A stretch of 64,000 bases of DNA from Alligator mississippiensis (Eukaryota > Chordata > Crocodylia > Alligatoridae): the NCBI RefSeq assembly GCF_030867095.1, contig NC_081832.1, forward strand, positions 60,435,444 through 60,499,443, given 5' to 3'. The notes beneath the pieces are model-generated. The model saw only the letters and a program-made list of their open reading frames with translations, was not told the origin of the DNA and did no database searches. Every line of letters starts with the position of its first letter. Position 1 is the stretch's first letter. The translations under genes were made by a program, and so were the position numbers. This document shows, in pieces, positions 1-11,700 of the stretch.

Positions 1-1984
1 AGTTTTATTTTTCATCACGGGTAGAAATGGGCTGAAAGCAGAAGTTGGGATCCAAACTCCATGACTTGCAGGGGAACTTTGGATCAGTTCAGGTCCAGGA
101 TAACTGCAAGCTTTACTGCCTCCCTTACACCCTGGCATTCTTCTTTGTTTTCTGTTTTGAAGTCACCTTTCAGATAACAATTGGAGACCATTTTCCAAGT
201 AAACATAGGCAAGTTGCAGAGTTCCCTTCCCACCTAGCTTGGCTGGTTGTGTAACACACAGTTATTTTTATCATATTGGTATACAATGTCATCCCTTACC
301 AAAAAGTTAAGTAGATAACCCCATGGTGTGTAATCCAGGTCTCAAACACGTACCCCTCACGTGTAAGAAGTTCACTCCAGTTCCACAGGGTGAGCTGAAA
401 GAGCTTCTATCGCTGACCCAGTTAGCAAGAGGCATGCTGAGTTAGCATTTCATATATGCTGCTCTTACAGACAGACTGACTGCATTATTCTAGGTGCTTT
501 TTCAACAGGGCGGGAGTACTGAATCTTCTCCCAAATTTAGTCTTGTACAGTGGAGCCCAGCCTGACAGTGAGTAACAGTGAGTCACAAGGAATTCACAGT
601 TTCGTGCTCTTGCAAAAGAACAATGCATAGTGTGGAGCAAGAGGACAAAGAAGGAAAGGATGTTTCAGAAGAGGGGAAGAAAAGCTGCTGAATCAAAGGA
701 GTGGCCTCAAGAACACCCAGTAGAAATGTGCACTGCCTATTCAGGATTTTGTGCTACACACATTGCAAATTCATATAGACCCGTGGCTGAACCAAGGTTA
801 GGGGATAAATCAAATCCTGTCAGCCCTACCAGAGAAGGATAATGAAACAGCTGGTGTGCACTCACAAAAGCAGGAAAGGCTCCATTCAATCCCCAGTACA
901 CTATTGTACTCCTGGGCATTAGATACTACAGGGGTCTCAGAACAGCAAGGGGACAAGACATGACATATGTTACTCAGAATTTATTTTTTATGGGATATGG
1001 CCAAACACTTACCCTGAATTTGCATAGGGTTTTGGATTCAATAAGAGTGAGTCCTGACAAGTTGTTAGCAAAGCTTGAATACTTTGGACTCAGAGCTGAT
1101 GTCAAAAGTGGAGTGAGCTACATACTGTGTATGTGTTAATGACAAAAATGTTGTCGAGGGGATGGACAGACAAGGTTCTTTGGGTAAATCTGATATCTTT
1201 GATTAGACCAACTAATAACAGATATCAGATTTACCTAGAGCACCTTGTCTGTCTATGTCCTTAGATGAACACTGCTACAACCTACTCCCCTGAAATGCTG
1301 AGGAGATACACATTTTGCCATGAAGATCAAGAGGAGAGATGCAGCAGGAAATGTGACTGAGACGAGGGTGTAAAATGCAGCAGCTTCACTGACAGATATC
1401 CTGCGTTATGTACAACGTCATATTAGGGCTGTTTTGCTCAGCATTGAATGTGGCCTCAAAGTATCAGTAATTATTATTTATATGCTACCCAAAGTGGCAC
1501 CTTGCAGAAATGCAAGATGAGCAGGTTCCTGCTCTGAGGAGGATCTGAGGGAGATCCTCATTACAAAAGGGACCACATTTGAAGCTGTACAACCCCCACA
1601 CAGTGGGAGTGGTGCTGTTTATACCAGGTCCGAATTTCAGGCCTTTTATTCTTCTACAGGCTTGTGCATGGGTCTCCAACTCCAGAACGCTACACCCCCT
1701 TCCAGTGTCCACTGCTCCAGGAGGGGGGTACCGACAAATTGAAGACAGATCAGAAAAGGGTCGTGAGCACGTTCCTACATTAGAAAAGGTGCCTTATAGC
1801 AAAAGCAGGAAGGAGGTCACTAAGTTAATAAAGAGAGGTTTCAGAGATTTCCTCCGCCCTGGCAGGCAGGCACTGGAGGGAAGTGACTTTGTTCCAGTGT
1901 GTTGCAGACAAGCCCTGCCACTAGAGCGTGGGTGACCCCCCTTCCCCACTCAGGCCCAGTCAAGAGACTGAGAGGCACGTGGCC
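1..1984. other. Upstream flank, no gene recognised
   Basis: This flank precedes the CpG island. I see no splice-bounded coding segment or conserved protein motif on either strand; the open frames present are short and look like chance. The only structured item is the palindromic repeat at 1165-1253. Base composition changes sharply to GC-rich near 1985. In mammals the gene on the 5' side of CSNK1A1 is ARHGEF37, in divergent orientation; I could not recognise any exon of it here. Confidence 0.6.
1165..1253. repeat. Palindromic interspersed repeat fragment
   Basis: Two 33-bp arms, 1165-1197 and 1221-1253, are inverted copies matching at 30 of 33 positions. Both contain GGTAAATCTGATATC or its complement, and a 23-bp AT-rich spacer separates them. 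The bases after the right arm, to about 1285, resemble the tail of a repeat common in turtle and crocodilian DNA, but I cannot name the family. The inverted repeat is read directly; the interspersed-repeat call is inference. Confidence 0.6.
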
Positions 1985-2136
1985 CTTTAAGACCCAGGTG
2001 AGGGGTTCTGAGCACGCGCACTCGTGCTCGTGCTCCTTCCTGCTCGCCCGCCAGGCTCGTGGGTAGACTGGGGCGCATGAGCACTCCTAGAAACAGAGGC
2101 GCAGGCGGCGCGGGCGGGTGAAGAGCGGATCTAGTC

Positions 2137-2141
2137 ATTGG
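2137..2141 (-). promoter_or_regulatory. Inverted CCAAT box (NF-Y type)
   Basis: ATTGG on the + strand is CCAAT on the - strand, in the context GTCATTGGTTTT. It sits about 20 bp upstream of the NRF1-like palindrome, a common arrangement in CpG-island promoters. The binding factor is inferred from the motif. Confidence 0.5.
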
Positions 2142-2160
2142 TTTTGCGGCGGCCCCCGGA

Positions 2161-2170
2161 GCGCATGCGC
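2161..2170. promoter_or_regulatory. NRF1-like palindrome
   Basis: GCGCATGCGC is a perfect palindrome matching the core of the NRF1 (nuclear respiratory factor 1) consensus. A second, partial site (CATGCGCAGT) lies at 2246-2255. NRF1 sites are typical of TATA-less promoters; occupancy here is inference. Confidence 0.55.
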
Positions 2171-2359
2171 CCCAACTCCTGGGTCTCCTCCTCCTCCCCT
2201 CCACCCCGCGGTTGGCGCGTGCGTACTGCCCCTCCGCTTGCCGGCCATGCGCAGTGGCCTGCCCCCCCCGCCCCGTTCCCAGAGTGCCCCGCGCGGTGAA
2301 GAAGCGGCGGCTGCAGGCTGGAGGCATTTTGTGTCCGTGATCGCAGCCGGGGAGGGAGA

Positions 2360-2371
2360 CAAGATGGCGGC
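2360..2371 (+). promoter_or_regulatory. YY1-like element overlapping an upstream ATG
   Basis: CAAGATGGCGGC matches the YY1 consensus. YY1 elements of this kind often lie just downstream of the transcription start of housekeeping genes, and the ATG inside this one also opens the short upstream ORF at 2364. That places it in the 5' leader rather than the distal promoter. Confidence 0.6.
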
Positions 2372-2384
2372 GGCTGCTGCGTGA
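2364..2384 (+). CDS. Six-codon upstream ORF in the CSNK1A1 leader
   Basis: ATG at 2364 opens a reading frame of Met followed by five Ala codons and a TGA at 2382-2384, about 200 nt before the main start codon. The ATG has A at -3 and G at +4, an optimal Kozak context, so scanning ribosomes should often initiate here if the transcript starts upstream. The peptide is probably not functional itself; the plausible role is to dampen or regulate translation of the kinase through reinitiation. The ORF is certain from sequence, its inclusion in mRNA likely, and its effect inferred. Confidence 0.45.
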   Translation: MAAAAA

Positions 2385-2588
2385 GGGACCGGCGGCGCCC
2401 GCGGCGCTCGCGCCCCCACCGCCCTCCGCGGCCGCCTCTCGCCCGCCCGGCCGCCCGCAGCCCGCCGGGAGCGGGGGACGCCCGCCTCAGGGGCCCGGCC
2501 CGGCCCGGCCCGAGCTGAGCGGCGGGCGCCGTCCCCTTCCTCCTCGCCCGGGCCGCGCCGGGAAGGCCCCGGGCCAAGCCGCGCCGCC

Positions 2589-2711
2589 ATGGCGAGCAGC
2601 AGCGGCTCCAAGGCCGAGTTCATCGTCGGGGGCAAATACAAGCTGGTGCGGAAGATCGGCTCGGGCTCCTTCGGGGACATCTACCTGGCCATCAACATCA
2701 CCAACGGCGAG
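2589..2711 (+). CDS. CSNK1A1: CSNK1A1 exon 1 coding part (residues 1-41)
   Basis: The exon runs from the ATG in GCCGCCATGG to the donor GAG|GTAAGG. It encodes [11 protein letters not shown] through INITNGE, including the glycine-rich ATP loop GSGSFG and the start of the N-lobe beta hairpin. It ends in phase 0, and the next exon opens with the second Glu (GAA) of NGEEVAVK. It lies wholly in the CpG island, and codon use is strongly GC-rich compared with the later exons. Confidence 0.97.
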
Positions 2712-5700
2712 GTAAGGACGGCCCCGTCCCCGCTCCTCGTCTCGGGCCGGACGGGGAGGCTCCCGGGCAGGGGCATCTCCTGCCTGCTCCTTTCCCCGTG
2801 CGGGGACGCTCCTCCCGTGTCCCTGGGAGCGGGGCCTCGAGACAGATGCCCCCTGTCTTGGCTCCCTGTTTTTAGTTCCTCGGAGACCTTTGCCGTGGCG
2901 CTTGGATCTGAAGACGAAACCACTGTAGCCGGATTTGCCTCCCCAGGACGGGTGTCCAGAGCCTGGTGGATTGCGCTTGTTTGAGGAGCCTGCTGGATAT
3001 GTGGGGTCTTGAGCTAGTGTTAGGAGCCCTAGAAAACTTGTATTTGTGTTCCTCTGAGCAGGGTTTTGTTGAGTAGGGTGGAGTCCCACCTCTCTCTCAA
3101 ATCCCTCTTCAGCCCCAGCGGTGGGTCTGGTTGTGTGGATGGCGGCTCTGATCCCTGTTGCCTCCCCTGCAGGAAGTGGCTGTGAAGTTGGAGTCTCAGA
3201 AAGCTAGGCATCCCCAGCTGCTGTACGAGAGCAAACTGTACAAGATCCTTCAAGGGGGAGTCGGCATCCCGCACATACGGTAAGATTCACACTGGCCGTG
3301 GGCTCGCCCGTGGCACTTCTTGTTGGGTACGATAGTGTTTCTGGGGGATTCGTAGTTGGAAAGGAGTGGGGCCTGGCCTGGCCGGGCATTTGGCAGTCTG
3401 CGCAAGGCAGCAGAACTCCAGCCCGGTGATCTGTAGGTGTCGGTCCTTTCTGTGGCCGTCCCAAAGAAGAGGAAAAACCTCTCAGCAGTTGGGATTATGG
3501 GCTGCCTTTGAGAGCATGGTGCTCCTAATGAGGTTGTGATTTGGGGTCAGTGTTGAAATGGCTGCTCTCTTTTGTTGTGTGTGTGTTTTTTTTTTTTTTT
3601 TTGTTCCAACATGTCTTCCTCTTCTCAGAAAATGGCGGATGGCTGTGATTAACCCTCCCCCATCTTCTTTTGGGACAAGGGATATGCTCAGGCATGTCTC
3701 TCTCTCTCTCAGCATAGTTATATCTGGAAGGCTTGAGACTGCATAGAGCCAGGGAACAGAGTAGCAGCCACTTTCAGTGGCCTGCAAGAGATGCGTCACT
3801 TAGCCCTCTATAGAGTTACAGTTCTGAGATGATTCTTCCTCCTGTTTACTAGCTGTGTAGCTTCCTTGACTCATACTTGTTGTGAAGATTTCCCTTCTTT
3901 TTCTCTAATGGAACAAAAGAAGATTAGTCAAACTTCTTGAATTTTTAGCATAGTAGGGTTTTGAATCTGGTCACTGCACTAAGTGATAGAAAATAAATCT
4001 AGTATTGTTTGGCTTCACTCACTGGAGCTCTGCAGTAACACTGGTATGAAGAGGAATTTTTAGTCTATGGATAAGGCCTTTCTGTGTAGGGTTATTTTGG
4101 GAGTGTTTGTTTTTATTCAGAGTGGTTTTTTTTCCCCTTAGAGACTTTATTAATGCTTAAGTATATCATGTTAAATTCAGTTAATTGCCTCTGACTTCTG
4201 CAATGTGAGGTGCATGACTACAACCAGTTAGTGAGTTTATTAGTAATGAAATATAAAGCTAATAGCTGTCTACTGACTTAAAGCTTGTTCACTTTTTATT
4301 TTGTTTGTGTGTGTATTAGTATGCAAATACTAATCCTGGGATAATCCAACAGACCTTGTAGAATATTGTGATTATCATTGCATGGGTAGGGTGCTGTTTT
4401 GGAAACTTTCCCTAACTTTGAGAGCTGCACATCTTATTCAGTAAAATTTTTTTTTCTGCCCCTAATTTAATAGCTCACACATGTATGCCAACTAGGCCTT
4501 AGCTGAGAGGCACTGTTGTCTTGTATATCTACACCCTTTGTAGAATCAGTACAGCCTGTTAAGATAAAATAAATGTATTTGCATGAAGTAAAAACCTCTA
4601 GTTTTTAACTATAATTGTGAAATGCTTAGATATAGTCTTTATTCCACAACTGCAGTTCAAGCCTTCTTCAAAGATGGCTTTTCCTTCTTACAATTGTGAA
4701 GAAATAATTGAAATTTGCAGTTGAAAAGTCTACTCTTTAGCTACATGTTAAAACAAAGCTATCCTGGGAAAACTGCCAAAACAAACAGGTATTTGCTGTT
4801 TTGTTACAAGTCTAGAAAAGCAGGCTCTCAAGTGAATACAGTTTTTTCTTTAAATGAAAACTGCACAGTGTGCAGCAAACCTTAATTTTGGAGTAATTCA
4901 CATAGCAAAAATTACAATGCAGTTCAAAAGGATGTGGTTGAGCTCCAAAAATGACTTGTCATTTTTTTTGCAAGCTGTGAAGCACAAAGGGAGCAATGAT
5001 CTGAAATGACCTGTTCAGAAGTTACATTGTGACTACATAATAGATAAGTTGGAGATAATAGATATGCTAACACTGAAATACAGATGCTTTGTGTTTGACA
5101 GTATTTTGTGTAACCAACTTCATTTTGTGTTATCAGTTATATACAGTTACTTCAAATGGCTTTTTTTCCCACTCAGCAGCAGGGGAGTGAGTTGTTTTTT
5201 ATTCTGTTTTTATTCAGAGAACAAAACAATGATATATGAAAGTGCAGACTAGTTGAGGGAAGACTCATAACTGACATTTTACCAAACTACTCCGGTCACT
5301 CTTTGAACTGACTATAGTTCAAGATGAGCAGCTGATCTTATGATGTGAAAGAGACCAATCTTTGAGTCATTTTCACTTTCAGGTTCACACTGGTGTTACA
5401 CTACCTTGTAGTGTTTAGCATTTTTCAAATGCCACTTTTTAGAACTTTCTTAAAGTTCTCTAATATTTTGGAAGTGTTTTTGTTACTCACACACTTTTTA
5501 AATCAAAATTGTATTTTGAATAGTTTCTGTAACTTCCTTTCTGTTAACAACTACCGTGTTGCTGGGATGATGAAAGTTGAAGGGAATGTAAAATAAAGCC
5601 CTTTTTATCTTGCTTTTTCTACCCTAGTTGTTAGGAAAATAAGAACTTCACTAAATAGTTTGCTTTAAATGTTAGTCATGGTGGAATCGGGTTCAAGCCA

Positions 5701-8700
5701 AATACATCTGATGCTCTAAAAGAAGTTTGAATAATACAGCTTATTAAATGGACTGTCTCATAGGAATTTCTATCACATGCATATACATTATGTAGAAAAT
5801 TAGTCTGGATTTGGTCTTGAAGATCATCATAGTATGCTTATGGTGCTAGCTTTTCCCCCCAGTACATGGGTGTTTTCTTAATCAGCTTGTAAAGTAGAGA
5901 ATATTGGTTTCCTTTTTGTTTTGTTTAGCTTGCAGGTGTTTCATAACAAATTGTTCTGCCAAAAAATGTAACAACTGGAATACTCTCCGAATGAAGTTCT
6001 CATGAAACAATTTGAAAAAGGGCTATCTCTTGAATTGTTGCAATACATATGTAAGAATGTAGGTTTTATAAGTATAAAACCCATGGGAGGAAGCAGTGTG
6101 ATCCAGTGGATAGGGTGCTTGAATAGGAGTGCCCGTTTCCTAGCTCTTTCTCACTGGCTCACTGTATTACCTTGGGTGAGTTGCATAACTTCCTGCCTCA
6201 GTTCCCCATCTGTAAATTGGAGGAATCATCTTTCTCATTCCTTTGTTAAGCATATTAAAGTATGACAGGCTGTGCTTGAGAACTCTTACGCTGTACAGGA
6301 ATTACTGAGTTACTAATGTAATGGTCATGCAGTATAACCTCTACTAAGAGCATCTGACATGCTTTCCAGGTCATAAAGCAGTTAATATAAGGCTAGAGTG
6401 ACTAACACTTTTGCCTTTGAAACTTTTTTGTTAAAGATTGTACTCCTCTTCTTTAAATGTAGTCAAAATGTACTTGGATAAAACCAGCAAAAACAAGGTA
6501 AGTGTACATGACACTCAAAATGTCATGGTAAATTAACTAAATCTTTAAAGCAACCTCACAGGCTATCATAGAAATAAGAGAGAGTTTGCCAGATCACAAT
6601 TTTAAATTAACACTTTTTCATATTACCTATAAGAGCTTTGAATGCCAACAGTACATGAGCTCTCTCAAACACTTCTAAGGTTCAGAATCAAAAATTCAAG
6701 GCCTCATATCAATGCACTGTTAGCTCTTGAATTATAACGTGCTTTTTCAAATGTCCATTTTGTAGTTGGAGTTTCTTTTGAAGAAAGGTGCCTAGATCAA
6801 GTTTATGCTTAAACTGATTAAAATCAGTCCAACAGTTTTGTCTTTAGGGCACAGTGTGAAGTCCCATCTTTCTTGGTAATTTGATCTTCTGGGCCTTCAT
6901 TTTGTTCCCTTTTTGTCCTGGCAACACATTCATCCCTAATCTTGTTAACTCTGTATTGATCAACCCCTTAATTTGGGGTTTGACTGTGGCTGATTAGTAT
7001 ATTTGGGTGGTAGCTTTTATGATTTGATTTCTTTGTGATTGATTTGGGGGGAGGGGGGGTTAACCTTTTCCCCCCCCCCCCATACATATGTTTATTGCAA
7101 CTCATGTCTTTCAAAATGCACCTTACACTCTTTTCATGTGTACATTTACTTAGGTTGGTTATGTAGGTGTGTCTTGTCACCTAGCTACTGGTTAAAAGTT
7201 AATGGGAGCCAAAAGGAGACACAGTAAGAGCAAAATCATTAAAAAATTCTAAGACTTGAAGTTATTTGGAGATCCCCCCTGGAAAATGAAAGAGTGAGCT
7301 ATGGTCAGTAGTACTTAAAATGCCAGTATACTTGCACATCCCTTGAAAGACATCCACAATTAACAACAAGACAGGCAATCAAAGATTGTCTTTACCCAGT
7401 TGTTTACACAGGGATGTCCCCCTCTCTTGTATCTTGTATTTTTTGCTGCTATTCTATATGCTTGCAACTGAGCTTATTCTGTAGGAATAAAACTTTTACC
7501 CCTTAGGGTTGCATCATCTAATCATTACAGAGTTGTTGCCATTATATGATGAGGCTTTTAAGTCTTAATGTGTTTAACTAAAAACAGAGCAGTAAAATTC
7601 AATGTTCTGTTCATTTGGGGTGCTTATGTAATTTCTTATAACTGCTGAGTCAGAAGATGCTCTGTAAATGATAAGGTCACATATTAGTCAGGTATTTGTG
7701 CTAAACTCAACTAGTCCTGAGGCCTACTAATATTAGGGTGTGCATTTAGGTGGACTGACAAGTCTTGGTGGTTGTCTGCTTTCAAACTAGAATTTTATAT
7801 TAGATGCTCATAAATTAATAAACATTTAAAAATAATTTTAATGCTTCCTTCAGATGGAGGCTTTTCTTGTTTGATATTGGTCACTTGGTTTGTGCTTGGT
7901 GTGATTGATGTCCCTGGGTTATTATACAATGTGCTAGATATTGCATTTATGAAGAATAAAACTATTATTCTATGCGTGTGATACTGTTGCCATTGTTCTT
8001 GTGTGGACAAGACCCCACAGACTCTGGCTGATACTTAAAGGCAATAAAAATAGACCAGAAGATTTTAACAAATTGCATAATCTAGAAATACAAGTACTAA
8101 ATCTTTCTACTTCCCCCTTATATAGGATCATAGGGCTGGAAGAGACCTCACAAGGTCACCTAGTCCAGCCCTGTGCTCAAGGCAGGATCAGTCTTGACTA
8201 AACCATCCCAGCCAAATCATGTGTTTGTCTAACCTGCTCTTGAAAAATTCCAAGGATGGAGATTCCATACTTTCTCTTAGTAGACTGTTTCAATGCTTGA
8301 CCACCTTCATAGTCAGACAGTTTCTCCCTAATCTCCAAATTAAATTTCCTCTACTGCAGCTTGAGGCCATTTCTCCTAGTCCTGTCCACTACAGCCACAG
8401 AGAAGAGCCTATCTCCGTCCTCGCTCTCATTGCTTTTCAGGTACTTGAGGAATTATCAGTTCTCCATCCTTTCCCATTCTTCTCTTCTCCAGACTTAAAT
8501 AATCCTAGTTCTTTCAGGCTTACTTCCCTGCTTCCATGTCATTTATGTTGCTCTGATTTTAAGCAAGTTTTTTTTTTTTCTCCTCAGGTGCTTAGTAACA
8601 TTAATTTTTTGTATTTGGGGAGGGAGTGAGGAAGGAGGGAATCAAAGCTGCTTTCCTATTGGATTTATGAAAGCATTCTGTAAGATTTGTGTGATCTTGA

Positions 8701-11700
8701 TATTTTGCCTGAGATGACCCACAGGGTTCACAGGGTCTGGCCCAAGTTCTTAGAATAGGAGTTTAGCCAGCTTCACATCATTTGTCATTAAAATGACATT
8801 TGAATTCAGTCATTGAAGTAGAATCAAGGTTACTAGTATTGTTTTAGACTCAGCCTTTCTCCTATAAAAATGTTAAACTGTACCACTGACTCTTAGAGTG
8901 CAGTATTTTTAACTCACCAGGGAATGCATTCAGGCCATTAATTTGGAGAAGAATATCTGTTTCTAATATAAAGAACCCTTCATGTATTTTAATGCAGCAT
9001 CTTTAAAATCCATCTAAAAATGTTTAAAGACTTCTGGATTCATTTTCACTTGTTTCTCCTTCCCTTACTAATACACTGTTAATGGCAGTAGCATAGCTAA
9101 TTAATATACTTTATAGAGGAAAGAGCTATCTAATATTCAAAGTGATCTGTTTTTGGTTATTAATCCTTTGGTTTTACTAGCAATGAGATGCACAGTTTGT
9201 TTGTTTTTTTTACCAGATTTTTTCAAGTTGTCTCCTTTTTACTTTTTATAGTAAGTAGTGCAAGGAGGCATTCTTTGTCTCCAGTAAGCAGTTTCAAACT
9301 AGAATTGAAAAACAAAACAAATCACCATCTGTTAATGAGAGATGGCAGAGAGGGATAACTCTGAAATCCATTGGCATCACCTTGCTTTAAAAAACACTGC
9401 TTTGGGAACTGCTGGAAAAAGGCCTACTCACAGCACCAGCTCTGGCTTCATATTTGTAGCTGCATCTAGATTCCCTGCTGCTACCAGGTATTGCTTTCCA
9501 CTGAAACCAAATCTCTTTTGGGCCCTCTTCAATGCATAGGCTTCTCTATTTCTGGCCCCAGCTTTTACCTTGCAAAAGGAGATGACAAGATATACTTTGT
9601 TTTGGTTTTTATCCCGCTTGACCAGCAGCAGAGGCACTATCATAGTTAAATATTGGAAGAAAGCTCTTCCTGTGCATCTTCTTCATGTTGGAAGATTACC
9701 TGTGTAACTGTAGACTCACTGGAAGTTCATGTGTATCATCAAGAACACGGGTCAAGTCAAATGACCTTGCTGTCATTTAAGGGGATGAGGTGCCTTAGCG
9801 TGCTTTATATATTGATTCATAATTTTTTTTCTTTAACGCTGCAAATGTATTAGAGTATCTTATTTTTAGCAGCTAGTTAATAATATAGAGTGTTCAGTTG
9901 CTGTTCCTTAACTTAGTACTTGTGTGGCCTAATTTATACCTAATGTTAGTTGCCATAGTGAATGACAGCTGCTTAATATTTCACAAATTCTAGTCGTGCT
10001 ACATTTAAGTATGTTATGTATTACTACTTTTTCTAAGCTGACTTCATTTTTACAGTCTTGGGAAATACTAAGCCACACATGTACATAATATAAAATATTC
10101 TGGAAATTTAGGCTCAAATCACAAATGCAGGCTGTCTATTTTGGATATTTGGACTCCATTTGTGATTATTTCAAGATCTTTGTATCTAAGCTTTAAATTG
10201 TCAAGCAGATATAAACTGAATGTACTTGGCTCTCAGCAAACTTGTCTGCTTGCTTTTGATCTTGAGTTGTTGGAAGGTGACTGGTGTAAAGAAATGAATG
10301 GTTAGGTCCCTTACAACCCTGTGGAAAAGTCCAGGCTTCTACTGTTGCAGGTACTATGTCATAATCTGATGGAGCATTTCATCAATGGATGGAACTTCAT
10401 CTGCAAACTAAATTTTGCATCTGCTACTATTGAAGCTCACTGCTCTCATGGTTAGAAAGTGCTTTAATTTTCAAATAAAATTTATTTGTGGCTGGTTAAT
10501 ACCCATCTGTTTGTTTATGTTGTGTTTAATGTTATCACTTAATTTAAAAAAAAAAGTTGTTCTCATATTTTTACCCCTGTTTACACTTGGAGAGCAACCA
10601 TATTCTTGCTTGGACTTTGCTAAGGTAAACCAGCCAGCTTCTTGCAATATCCTTTTATGAAATAGTTTCTCAGTTCCCCTGATCACACCAGTGGACCTCT
10701 ACACCTGTTACACTTCATGTTCTTCTGCTTTAAATGTGGGTTTTCCAGCTTCATGTGCAGTGTTCCAGAGGAGATCCCACCAGGACCTTGTTCAGCAGCA
10801 TTCATGTATTTGTCATAGTCATAAGGATGCATTTTAGGATCACTTATCATTTTTTCATGGCTCTCTCTCTCTCAAGTGTGTTTTTCTTTTTTAGAAAGAC
10901 TAGTTTGATTTGGTTCCATCTTAATTGAAGAGCTCCTAGCAAAAAATCCTATTAAGCCTGACATCCCTATCTTTGTACTTTTTGTACTGTGGAAGTTCAT
11001 GCCACTTCTATTAGTCCTGTGTTTGAGGTCATTTAGTTCTTTCTGCGTGATACCCTGCCCTGGCAACTGTATTCACATCCGGGAGATAAATTCAGGGCTA
11101 CATATATGGTCTTTCTGGGAGGACTTTGGCTTTCTAGACCATGGGGTAATATTCCAGTGAGACACCTCTTACAAAGAAGGAAGTGTATCTTTGTTCACAG
11201 ACTTACTGATCTGGCAAGGAGGACTTTTTAAACTAAGTTTAACAAGGCTGGTAAGATGCACTCTTTCACAAATGTAACTGTAGTCCTCAGAAAAAATCTT
11301 AAACTTTGGGTGGGGGGCAAGTGTTGTTTATGTTCATAGGAGGCTTAACAAAGAGAATGATTGATCAGTTTGCCTAACATTTTGGATGTTTAAACTGAAG
11401 TCCTGTTGAAAGTCTCTGGGTAAAATAAAAGGAAAGAAGAACAAAGATAGTTGTGATGCTTTATAATGTCCACTGGAGCCCAAGAACTCCAAATTTTTGC
11501 AGTAAGCCACACTTCCTTGCGGGACTTGTACCTATTTTCTGATATTCTGTATTGTGATTTTTTTTTTTTTCTCTGTATAGAAGTCTCCCATGTTCAGCAC
11601 TGGCACTTTTTCATTAGCATTTTTTCCCTTTTGTGCCAGTTTTATGAATGAACTTGGTTCAGTCCGAAGTCCACAAGAAACCTACCTCTAACTTGATATG

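Larger units (their letters stand above)
1985..2760 (+). promoter_or_regulatory. CSNK1A1: CpG-island promoter of CSNK1A1
   Basis: A dense run of CpG dinucleotides begins near 1985 and continues through exon 1 into the start of intron 1. There is no TATA box at a sensible distance from the gene. Instead there is an inverted CCAAT box (2137-2141), an NRF1-type palindrome (2161-2170), a second NRF1-like TGCGCA (2248-2253), a GC box (2267-2274) and a YY1-type element (2360-2371). This is the usual make-up of a constitutive housekeeping promoter with dispersed start sites. Transcription probably starts between about 2200 and 2350; the exact site cannot be read from sequence. Confidence 0.8.

Noticed and set aside
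1..1984. Search for the 5' neighbour gene (ARHGEF37 in mammals)
   Set aside because: No segment resembling its exons was recognised in this flank.
2135..2680. Long frames on the - strand across the promoter (up to 200 codons)
   Set aside because: High GC removes stop codons by composition; the peptides are Arg/Ala/Pro-rich and there is no independent sign of an antisense gene.
8219..8629. 136-codon open frame on the + strand
   Set aside because: Most of it is antisense to the CR1 fragment; no protein family match is evident.
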